Source of the DNA: Chamaelirium japonicum
Taxonomy: Eukaryota; Streptophyta; Magnoliopsida; Liliales; Melanthiaceae
Assembly (NCBI GenBank): GCA_947650365.1
Contig: OX393549.1
Coordinates: 35,434,910-35,498,909 of the forward strand
DNA length: 64,000 nucleotides
Direction of reading: 5' to 3'
The stretch's first letter is position 1; the number at the start of each line of letters is the position of its first letter. This document shows positions 1 to 10,237 of this stretch, piece by piece. Under the pieces are notes generated by a model that was not told the origin of the DNA, did not search any database, and saw only the letters and a list, made by a program, of their open reading frames with translations. A program made the position numbers and the translations under genes.

Positions 1-199
1 TTAGAGTCTAAGTGTTGGAAAATCATAAGTTAGCGTGTTTCGGATATAAAATAGGTTTGGATTCGATCCGATCATCATCGGATCGGCATCCGATAATTCG
101 AACTTGGAATTATATTCCGTATTTCGGACTTCCGAGCGGGTTCTAATTGGATATTTGACCACTTTACGATCCGATTAACCGATTTAGAGTCTAACTGTT
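1..199 (-). repeat. Inverted copy of the 181-bp CACTA repeat
   Basis: This stretch is the reverse complement of the 181-bp unit that forms the array at 2132-6867, including the motif for 'atgattttccaacactta' read on the minus strand. It lies left of the accessory gene in opposite orientation to the main array, and probably continues upstream of the window. The gene is therefore bracketed by inverted repeat copies. Confidence 0.85.
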
Positions 200-342
200 T
201 CATATTGTTTCATATTGTGAGCGGGTTCATATTGTTTTATATTATTTCATATGTAAATCATACTGTTTCATATATAAATCAAACTGTTTCATATTGTTTC
301 ATATGTAAATCTTAAATCTTACTGTTTCATATGTAAATTAAA
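200..342. repeat. Short A/T-rich repeats (GTTTCATAT words)
   Basis: Degenerate tandem copies of a word of about 11 bases (tgtttcatatt, with variants including 'atatgtaaatc') fill the space between the inverted 181-bp copy and the first ATG of the accessory gene. No clear TATA or start signal can be separated from this low-complexity run. Confidence 0.6.
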
Positions 343-2051
343 TTGTTTCAGATGGCATCACGGTCATATGTTCGTAGAGGCAGAGGCAGAGGCAGGGGAG
401 GGGTAGCTCAGAGCGCTCCGGCTGCCACCCCAGGGTCCGAGGCTGAGCCGTCCGGATCTGGTAGTGCTGTTCCTCTCTCCACACCAGCTCCTGCTGTGGT
501 CACAGCCTCCGGACCTTCGAGCAGTGCTCAGCACTCGGCTGCAGCGTCTACGCCCACAGGTAATGTTTAGATCTAAAGTTTTATACATGTTGTAAATACT
601 TCTTCAGTACTGATGTATATTTTATTTGCAGGGTCGACCAGGTACGTAGGCGACCAGGGCGTGACGACGGCCCGGCGCTTGTCGGCCTTACGCGAGCCGC
701 TGTCCCTACAGTGGAGCGGCCATACCTTTGTGGGCGAGCACGCTTCTGACGCCGCCACGTGGGTCGGCATGATAGTACGGGAGGAGAGGAATGCCCCGAT
801 TGTGGGGTTAAGGGGGTGGAAGAACATTGATGCATCCTATAAGGAGAGGATGTATCAGCAGTTTTTGGTACGTTAGTTTCATTAAAGCATTTTAGAATAA
901 TATCGTACTTCTTTATAATTTGATTTGATAAAATGACTTGTTTCTAAATTGATTTTACAGGAGAAATTTAAATGGGAGAACATGGAAACCGACACCCATC
1001 GGGAGGACTTGTGGAAGACGATGGGTGAGCGGTACAGGGATTACCGTCACGAGCTCTACAAGCTCTACGGTTACTTGGTCGGCCAGCCGGCTGAGGAGGT
1101 ACAGGCTGCGGTTGGGACGAGAGACGCGCCACCGCTACACATTCTACAGTTTTTGGTCGCTCACTGGGCCACCCCTAACTTTCAGGTATAATTATAATTT
1201 TGTTGATTCGTACTTGTTTTAATGTTATACTAAAAATTTGTATTGATGTTTCAAAATTTAATCGATTGCACAGAATAAATCTGCTATAGGCAAGCAGAAT
1301 AGAAGTGCCTCGACGACACCTGCTCCAGTGAAGGGGAGGACCTCCATGCCCCAGCTTGCCCAGCAGCTGGTAAATGATACAAACATTGTTATTATTTAAA
1401 GCTCTATACATGTTATATTAACTCGTCTATTTATTTTATATGTCCAACAGACACAGTCCCTGGGCCACGAGCCTAATAGGATTGACCTTTTTGAGGCCTC
1501 TAGGAGGCGGCGTATCGATGGGGCATTTCTGGACGACAGGGTTGTCTCGCAAGTGGTAAGTAATTAAATTACTGTTAATATATTCTTATACATATGCCAT
1601 AAAATATCATTGAATATCATTGGTTGTTTTTATATAGGAGAGGATGCGACTTATGGTGACCCCGTCGGGCGAGGCCGGCTCCTCCTCCAGCTCAGTATCT
1701 GTCGACTCAGCGATGGATACTGTGCTGAGACCTGCCACGCACGGCCGTGTCCTCTGTACGGGCCTTGGAGTCACGCCCTCCTCCTACTTTGGACGAGAGG
1801 GTATGCGCTCGAGGGCACGGGACACCCAGACCGGTGCTATCACTCAGCTGCAGTCTGCGCTAGACGCGGAGCGAGAGCAGAGGCAGGCCCTCGAGCAGAG
1901 GATGGAGGCGGAGCGAGAGCAGAGGCAGGCCCTCGAGCAGAGGGTTGAGGCGGAGAAGAAGGCCCTCGATGAGGAAAGAGAAGCTCGCAGGGAACTGGAG
2001 CGTAAATTTAATGAATTCATAAGCCGGTCTAGCGGTGGCTCATCCTCATGA
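343..2051 (+). CDS. CACTA accessory protein, Transposase_24 (Ptta/En/Spm)-like, six exons
   Basis: Exons by GT-AG reading: 343-559, 632-867, 961-1185, 1274-1369, 1451-1555, 1638-2051 (TGA 2049-2051). They join in frame to about 430 codons. An N-terminal Arg/Gly stretch (RRGRGRGRGG) is followed by a Ser/Ala/Pro-rich region. The middle exons (YGYLVGQP, NKSAIGKQNRS, LGHEPNRIDLFEASRRRR) have the layout of the Transposase_24 domain: an NKxxxxKQN-type basic motif, then a 'G.EP.R.ELF' motif. The last exon ends in a Glu/Arg/Gln coiled coil with a repeated segment (AEREQRQALEQR). Such proteins occur in CACTA elements beside the main transposase and are thought to bind subterminal DNA. The start could be ATG 343 or 352; 'tttcag' just before 352 could also be a splice acceptor, so an upstream exon is possible. 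Every exon junction keeps frame and there are no stops. Confidence 0.75.
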
Positions 2052-2055
2052 TCAG

Positions 2056-5000
2056 GTACTTACTAATCTTTATAATATTAGCAAAAAATATGAATCTTAC
2101 TAATTTGAGTTTTGATCATATTATCACACTTATGATTTTCCAACACTTAGACTATAAATCGGTGAATCGGAGCGTAAATTGGTCAAATATCCAATTAGAA
2201 CCCGCTCGCAAGTCCGAAATACGGAATAATTCCAACTTCGAATTATCGGATGCCGAGCCGATGACGATCCGATCGAATCCAAACCTATTTTATATCCGAA
2301 ACACGCTAACTTATGATTTTCCAACACTTAGACTCTAAATCGGTGAATCGGAGCGTAAATTGGTCAAATATCCAATTAGAACCCGCTCGCAAGTCCGAAA
2401 TACGGAATAATTCCAACTTCGAATTATCGGATGCCGAGCCGATGACGATCGGATCGAATCCAAACCTATTTTATATCCGAAACACGCTAACTTATGATTT
2501 TCCAACACTTAGACTCTAAATCGGTGAATCGGAGCGTAAATTGGTCAAATATCCAATTAGAACCCGCTCGCAAGTCCGAAATACGGAATAATTCCAACTT
2601 CGAATTACCGGATGCCGATCCGATAACGATCGGATCGAATCCAAACCTATTTCATATCCGAAACACGCTAACTTATGATTTTCCAACACTTAGACTCTAA
2701 ATCGGTGAATCGGAGCGTAAATTGGTCAAATATCCAATTAGAACCCGTTCGCAAGTCCGAAATTCGGAATAATTCCAAGTTCGAATTATCGAATGCCGAT
2801 CCGATGACGATCCGATCGAATCCAAACCTAGCTATTTCATATCTGAAACACGCTAAGTTATGATTTTTCAACACTTAGACTCTAAATCGGTGAATCGGAG
2901 CGTAAATTGGTCAAATATCCAATTAGAACCCGCTCGCAAGTCCGAAATACGGAATAATTCCAAGTTCGAATTATCGGATGCCGAGCCGATGACGATCCGA
3001 TCGAATCCAAACCTATTTTATATCCGAAACACGCTAACTTATGATTTTCCAACACTTAGACTCTAAATCGGTGAATCGGAGCGTAAATTGGTCAAATATC
3101 CAATTAGAACCCGCTCGCAAGTCCGAAATACGGAATAATTCCAACTTCGAATTATCGGATGCCGAGCCGATGACGATCGGATCGAATCCAAACCTATTTT
3201 ATATCCGAAACACGCTAACTTATGATTTTCCAACACTTAGACTCTAAATCAGTGAATCGGAGCGTAAATTGGTCAAATATCCAATTAGAACCCGCTCGCA
3301 AGTCCGAAATACGGAATAATTCCAACTTCGAATTACCGGATGCCGATCCGATAACGATCGGATCGAATCCAAACCTATTTCATATCCGAAACACGCTAAC
3401 TTATGATTTTCCAACACTTAGACTCTAAATCGGTGAATCGGAGCGTAAATTGGTCAAATATCCAATTAGAACCCGTTCGCAAGTCCGAAATTCGAAATAA
3501 TTCCAAGTTCGAATTATCGAATGCCGATCCGATGACGATCCGATCGAATCCAAACCTAGCTATTTCATATCTGAAACACGCTAAGTTATGATTTTTCAAC
3601 ACTTAGACTCTAAATCGGTGAATCGGAGCGTAAATTGGTCAAATATCCAATTAGAACCCGCTCGCAAGTCCGAAATACGGAATAATTCCAACTTCGAATT
3701 ATCGGATGCCGAGCCGATGACGATCCGATCGAATCCAAACCTATTTTATATCTGAAACACGCTAACTTATGATTTTCCAACACTTAGACTCTAAATCGGT
3801 GAATCGGAGCGTAAATTGGTCAAATATCCAATTAGAACCCGCTCGCAAGTCCGAAATACGGAATAATTCCAACTTCGAATTATCGGATGCCGAGCCGATG
3901 ACGATCGGATCGAATCCAAACCTATTTTATATCCGAAACACGCTAACTTATGATTTTCCAACACTTAGACTCTAAATCGGTGAATCGGAGCGTAAATTGG
4001 TCAAATATCCAATTAGAACCCGCTCGCAAGTCCGAAATACGGAATAATTCCAACTTCGAATTACCGGATGCCGATCCGATGACGATCGGATCGAATCCAA
4101 ACCTATTTCATATCCGAAACACGCTAACTTATGATTTTCCAACACTTAGACTCTAAATCGGTAAATCGAAGCGTAAATTGGTCAAATATCCAATTAGAAC
4201 CCGCTCGCAAGTCCGAAATACGGAATAATTCCAAGTTCGAATTATCGGATGCCGAGCCGATGACGATCCGATCGAATCCAAACCTATTTTATATCCGAAA
4301 ACTTATGATTTTCCAACACTTAGACTCTAAATCGGTGAATCAGAGCGTAAATTGGTCAAATATCCAATTAGAACCCACTCGCAAGTCCGAAATTCGAAAT
4401 AATTCCAAGTTCGAATTATCGAATGCCGATCCGATGACGATCCGATCGAATCCAAACCTATTTTATATCCGAAACACGCTAACTTATGATTTTCCAACAC
4501 TTAGACTCTAAATCGGTGAATCGGAGCGTAAATTGGTCAAATATCCAATTAGAACCCGCTCGCAAGTCCGAAATACGGAATAATTCCAACTTCGAATTAC
4601 CGGATGCCGATCCGATGACGATCGGATCGAATCCAAACCTATTTCACATCCGAAACACGCTAACTTATGATTTTCCAACACTTAGACTCTAAATCGGTGA
4701 ATCGGAGCGTAAATTGGTCAAATATCCAATTAGAACCCGCTCGCAAGTCCGAAATACGGAATAATTCTAAGTTCGAATTATCGAATGCCGAGCCGATGAC
4801 GATCCGATCGAATCCAAACCTATTTTATATCCGAAATACGCTAACTTATGATTTTCCAACACTTAGACTCTAAATCGGTGAATCGGAGCGTAAATTGGTC
4901 AAATATCCAATTAGAACCCGCTCGCAAATCCGAAATACGGAATAATTCCAAGTTCGAATTATCGGATACCGAGCTGATGACGATCCGATCGAATCCAAAC

Positions 5001-6912
5001 CTATTTTATATCCGAAACACGCTAACTTATGATTTTCCAACACTTAGACTATAAATCGGTGAATCGGAGCGTAAATTGGTCAAATATCCAATTAGAACCC
5101 GCTCGCAAGTCCGAAATACGGAATAATTCCAAGTTCGAATTATCGGATGCCGAGCCGATGACGATCCGATCGAATCCAAACCTATTTTATATCCGAAACA
5201 CGCTAACTTATGATTTTCCAACACTTAGACTCTAAATCGGTGAATCGGAGCGTAAATTGGTCAAATATCCAATTAGAACCCGCTCGCAAGTCCGAAATAC
5301 GGAATAATTCCAACTTCGAATTACCGGATGCCGATCCGATGACGATCAGATCGAATCCAAACCTATTTCATATCCGAAACACGCTAACTTATGATTTTCC
5401 AACACTTAGACTCTAAATCGGTGAATCGGAGCGTAAATTGGTCAAATATCCAATTAGAACCCGCTCGCAAGTCCGAAATACGGAATAATTCCAAGTTCGA
5501 ATTATCGGATGCCGAGCCGATGACGATCCGATCGAATCCAAACCTATTTTATATCCGAAACACGCTAACTTATGATTTTCCAACACTTAGACTCTAAATC
5601 GGTGAATCGGAGCGTAAATTGGTCAAATATCCAATTAGAACCCGCTCGCAAGTCCGAAATACGGAATAATTCCAAGTTCGAATTATCGGATGCCGAGCCG
5701 ATGACGATCCAATCGAATCCAAACCTATTTTATATCCGAAACACGCTAACTTATGATTTTCCAACACTTAGACTCTAAATCGGTGAATCGGAGCGTAAAT
5801 TGGTCAAATATCCAATTAGAACCCGCTCGCAAGTCCGAAATACGGAATAATTCCAAGTTCGAATTATCGGATGCCGAGCCGATGACGATCCGATCGAATC
5901 CAAACCTATTTTATATCCGAAACACGCTAACTTATGATTTTCCAACACTTAGACTCTAAATCGGTGAATCGGAGCGTAAATTGGTCAAATATCCAATTAG
6001 AACCCGCTCGCAAGTCCGAAATACGGAATAATTCCAACTTCGAATTACCGGATGCCGATCCGATGACGATCGGATCGAATCCAAACCTATTTCATATCCG
6101 AAACACGCTAACTTATGATTTTCCAACACTTAAACTCTAAATCGGTGAATCGGAGCGTAAATTGGTCAAATATCCAATTAGAACCCGCTCGCAAGTCCGA
6201 AATACGGAATAATTCCAAGTTCGAATTATCGGATGCCGAGCCGATGACGATCCGATCGAATCCAAACCTATTTTATATCCGAAACACGCTAACTTATGAT
6301 TTTCCAACACTTAGACTCTAAATCGGTGAATCGGAGCGTAAATTGGTCAAATATCTAATTAGAACCCGCTCGCAAGTCCGAAATACGGAATAATTCCAAG
6401 TTCGAATTATCGGATGCCGAGCCGATGACGATCCGATCGAATCCAAACCTATTTTATATCCGAAACACGCTAACTTATGATTTTCCAACACTTAGACTCT
6501 AAATCGGTGAATCGGAGCGTAAATTGGTCAAATATCCAATTAGAACCCGCTCGCAAGTCCGAAATTCAGAATAATTCCAAGTTCGAATTATCGAATGCCG
6601 ATCCGATGACGATCCGATCGAATCCAAACCTAGCTATTTGATATCCGAAACACGCTAAGTTATGATTTTTCAACACTTAGACTCTAAATCGGTGAATCGG
6701 AGCGTAAATTGGTCAAATATCCAATTAGAACCCGCTCGCAAGTCTGAAATATGGAATAATTCCAAGTTCGAATTATCGGATGCCGATAATTCTACGATCG
6801 GATCGAATCCAAACCTATTTCAAAATCGAAACACGCTAACTTATCATTTTTTAACGCTTAGACTCAGTTATAGATATAAACCATTTTTTTAACAAATACA
6901 TGTTAATTGCAG
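2056..6912 (+). other. Putative 4.9-kb intron in the 3' UTR of the CACTA accessory gene
   Basis: A good donor (cag|gtactta) lies five bases after the stop codon and a good acceptor (ttaattgcag) lies at 6912. Everything between is almost wholly the 181-bp tandem array. If spliced, the satellite-like array is removed and a noncoding exon follows at 6913. This is inferred from splice signals only. Confidence 0.45.
2132..6867 (+). repeat. 181-bp tandem array, about 26 units, with higher-order structure
   Basis: Unit starts (each at ATGATTTT) fall at 2132, 2313, 2494, 2675, 2860, 3041, 3222, 3403, 3588, 3769, 3950, 4131, 4305, 4486, then every 181 bp to 6477, then 6662; a partial unit closes the array. 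Units are 181 bp except three of 185 bp (starts 2675, 3403, 6477, with an extra AGCT) and one of 174 bp (start 4131). A four-unit block of 728 bp (181x3+185) repeats at 2132-2859 and 2860-3587. The 62-68-residue ORFs in the units are by-products: 181 is not a multiple of three, so the frame changes at every unit. Confidence 0.95.
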
Positions 6913-7100
6913 GAGCAGGGCGGCGTCAGGGGATCGATGAGAGCACCAGCGTTGGTGGTGGGCGGGCGTGGTTGAGATAGGGCGGCGTCAGGGGATCGAT
7001 GAGAGCACCGGCGTTGGTGGCGGGCGGGGGTGGTTGAGATAGGACATGTATCATCTCTCAGTTCTGGATTGTGTAAATATTATTTTGTAATATATGGTTA
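6913..7100 (+). other. Possible noncoding 3' exon with a 62-bp tandem duplication
   Basis: After the acceptor at 6912 a G/C-rich segment contains two near-identical 62-bp copies (about 6917-6978 and 6979-7040) that differ at a few bases. It then turns A/T rich (tattttgtaatatatgg), as a polyadenylation region might. No convincing coding frame. Confidence 0.4.
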
Positions 7101-7284
7101 TTTTTTGTTCTTGTCTATAATTGTCGGCCGAGAACTGTGGTAATATTTGATAATTTGCTGTAATTTTTTATCAATTTAGGTAATATTTTATAAATTGTGG
7201 TAATATTTGATAAATTGTGGTAATATATTGTGGTATTGAATCACAGGAATTAAATAACATTATTTAGGTAAATTTATTAAAAAA

Positions 7285-7800
7285 AAAAAAATACTTATTA
7301 CCGACAGAAATTAATTATTCCGTCGGTAATAATATTTTTATTTTTTTTAAATTATTAATGATTTGCCGACGGCATATAATATCCGTCGGTAATATATATA
7401 GTATTACCGACGGTTATATGAATTTGGTCGGTAATATATATATTATTACCGACGGGTAATATATATATGTGTCGGTAATATATATATTATTACCGACAGT
7501 ATGAAATATACCCGTCGGTAAAATGGTTATATATTACCGACGGATTCTTATATTTCGTCGGCAATACTAAATTATATTAGTTTTAAATTGATTAAATATT
7601 ACCGACGGCGTTAATATTACCGTCGGTATTAATTATTATTACCGACGGTAATATTTGGTCCGTCGTATTGTTTTCCCCGACGCCTTCTTTCCCGACAGCA
7701 AGCGACGGAAATATCTTCCGTCGCTATAGAATATTACCGACGAAATGTTAATATTACCGACGGATAGTGTCCGTCGGTAATAACTGTTTTTTTTGTAGTG
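7285..7800. repeat. CACTA subterminal repeats and 3' terminus
   Basis: More than a dozen copies of ACCGACGG / CCGTCGGTAA occur in direct and inverted orientation, spaced by short A/T runs. The zone ends in 'ttttttttgtagtg' at 7800. Subterminal word arrays of this kind are the binding sites of CACTA-encoded proteins. Confidence 0.85.
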
Positions 7801-7890
7801 ATAGTTTTCGATCTCTTATAAGTTACTCCCTTAGGTTCTTCTAAAGAAGACCTAGGTTAAGCACTAAAGGCTTTGCCTTTAATCTTGATC

Positions 7891-8166
7891 CTATCCTTTG
7901 TCTCTTGGAAATCTCCTTAGAAGTTCTGCGTTTATCATCTCTAACTTGTTAAAGCTAAAGTCTCTGATAACGCCTTCGAAGGTTCCAGACAAGGATGCAA
8001 GACAGACGTCTTCCACCACCTCGTCATCCGGTACTATGACTTTGGAATCTAGTTCGATCTGGAACTCAAAGATGTGTTCCCGAACAAGCATACCCTCAGA
8101 CATCTCGGTACCGACAAGTATCTTAGTGGAAAAGCGATGAGTCGACTGACTTCGCCTTCCAGACAT
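7891..8166 (-). pseudogene. Decayed Copia gag fragment
   Basis: The 91-residue frame contains the middle of a Copia-type gag: a 'REHI' segment, then 'PDDEVVEDVCLASLSGTFEGV', then 'FNKLEMINAELL', matching the usual pattern of a loop, an xxLP-like stretch and an 'NKLE.TL.EL' segment. It lacks the usual gag N-terminus and zinc knuckle and stops at 7891, so I read it as a broken remnant. Confidence 0.5.
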
Positions 8167-10223
8167 CTAATGCAAGTAAAACTTAATTAGAGAACACCCG
8201 GCATATCTCTGACTCGCTTCTAAAGAGTTGTCCGCAAGTCTGCTATAATCATAGCACTTGCACATCTCCTTAGACTCTTGCTAGTCGTCATATGCCCTAG
8301 TTAGTGCCCTAGTGATATCTGAACCCGTTAGTCTAGTACAGGGATATTTAGATTGCATGCCAATGTACGTTAACTACCCTATGCATAAGCTAAAGAAAGC
8401 GCTTCCGCTCTACGTAGTTAGAGACCCGATAACTGGTTCTCTTATGCGATAACGGATAGGGGAACTATATGGTTGAATGAAAACGAATGCAAAATAACTT
8501 ATTTTATGGATTTTTTAAAATAAGCTAATTATATACAAATGTCAGCGCTACCCTCACAGCGAAGACACATCTATGGATTAATTAACCATGTATGTAAGAT
8601 CTCGGAATCGACTACACCTGCCCTAGGGGGCATCATGCAGCGTCAATCCGCTTACACAGGCCTTTCCTTGACCCTATCCAAATCTGCCAACTAAGGACTT
8701 TGATGAACCATGGTTATCTGTTGGCCAGTACCACGTGATCACCATTGTCTTCGCAACGAATACCTCACGTGTACTTCGGATGCTTACCCACAAGCCTAAA
8801 CAATTACGGCACGGGAGTTCATGCGGCCCCCACTAGGGTGGGATAAAAAGCCCTTCTCTCCTGGCCCCGTAACTGCCATATCCTTAAGGAGACCGCTAAG
8901 TTATCTGGCATGGAAAAAACATAACCCTCACCCTAGGGGGTGTCGAGCTACGCCCTTCCACCCAGACACAGAGCAGTTGGTTGTGAAGGCCAGAGGATCT
9001 CGACGAGTCCTCTTACACATCCCTTATTATAGTTGAGGGTTATTTAATGCAAGTATGAGTGTACACTAAGGTCACGACAACCTATACACTAGACCCTGGT
9101 CATACCGTGCTCCCATTAGCGTTCAAGCCTTTCGTGAAGCATTAATCGATCTCAGAATATCATAGTCCCTGCCTCAAGTGGATTTCTCCACTCGAGGGTC
9201 ACATTACATATTCCAAAAACATCGATGCTCCGCAAACTTGGCTATCACGCTAATGCCCTGGAGCCTAGCCTAAGGTCAGACTGACAGGAAAGGTCTTCCA
9301 CTACCATGGCGCCTCGCTTATAAATTTGACGAATGATGTCATAGTAGAATTCCAACTCATTCTAGGTTTCGATGCTTGCCAAATAGGCACACCCGACTAA
9401 TCGGGTGTTGACCTAATGGGGGCATAACCAAATGTGAGGAATTCATGCTATCATCAAAAGTCAATTAAATAATAGGCGTCACTAGTGGAATCCTATCCTA
9501 ATAAGGTCGCTAGGACCCGAGGGGAAAGGGCATCCCTCTAACACAGATAATCAAATTATTGCATCGGGGTTCTCTACATAAATATAAAGAACTACTGAAA
9601 GAAACAAGCACACAACTGAATCAAGTTCAGGGTCCGACCCCTGAACCTGACTGGCACAGCGCAGGCTCTCTGTCTCCTTCGCAAGGTTCCTCGATCCGGT
9701 GCAAGCCTCTGTATACGATCTCCTGACGCTTTCTGCCCTTTGCCGTCATCGTGTACGCTTCGCCGGATCGCCATCGTCCTCCAAGGTTTCGCTCATCTTC
9801 CCGGTGGTGGATCTCCACGGCAAGTCCTCCTCTTCAATCTGTAATCGAAAAAGATCTAGTACGCTTCGAGCAAGTGCTCGCTCGTACACAATTTCCTAGA
9901 AAGAAAAGGAAAACAAACCTAGCAAAAGCCTGGGAATCAAGGGTGGTAAATCTTCACCTCTTGCCCGACTATGGCTCTAAATCTATCCACACACAGAACA
10001 AAAAATATCCAGACAAAATCGCTAACACGGGGTCCGACCCCCGGTAGCAAGCAATCACATATCCAGAATAATTTTAAAAGCGGCGCCCTGCAAGAACGAT
10101 TCATAGAACACACAAAAAATATACTATGCATGATCTACTAGTAGAACCCCGATGGCGGCACATACTATTCATGCGCGCACATGACGGTTTCATGAAAAAC
10201 ATGAAACGCACACCACTAGCGGG
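8167..10223 (-). other. Untranslated leader of the Copia element
   Basis: About 2 kb between the PBS and the gag remnant. I find no coding frame of note, no tandem repeat and no RNA gene. ORFs here are short and without recognisable motifs. Confidence 0.45.
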
Positions 10224-10235
10224 GCTCTGATACCA
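10224..10235 (-). promoter_or_regulatory. Primer binding site, initiator tRNA-Met type
   Basis: The plus strand reads GCTCTGATACCA; its complement TGGTATCAGAGC is the classic Copia PBS. It lies two bases from the TG of the LTR at 10238. Confidence 0.9.
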
Positions 10236-10237
10236 AT

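Larger units (their letters stand above)
1..7800 (+). mobile_element. CACTA (En/Spm) DNA transposon, right-hand part
   Basis: The right terminus at 7800 reads as the inverse complement of CACTACAAAA, the typical CACTA end. It is preceded by a 0.5-kb subterminal zone with many copies of TTACCGACGG in both orientations. Inside lie an accessory gene (343-2051) and a long 181-bp tandem array. The left terminus and the main transposase (TNP2/TNPD-like) are not in the window, so the element starts upstream of base 1. The bases right after the terminus are ATA, a possible 3-bp target duplication whose partner cannot be seen. The sequence right of 7800 belongs to a Copia element, so this CACTA is inserted in it. 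Confidence 0.85.

Noticed and set aside
2132-6867. CRISPR-like array
   Set aside because: Units are contiguous 181-bp tandem copies without unique spacers, in a plant transposon.
2132-6892. Series of 62-126-residue ORFs starting MIFQHLDSKSV
   Set aside because: They are the 181-bp tandem repeat read in rotating frames; the unit is not a multiple of three and the ORFs overlap each next unit, so they are not genes.
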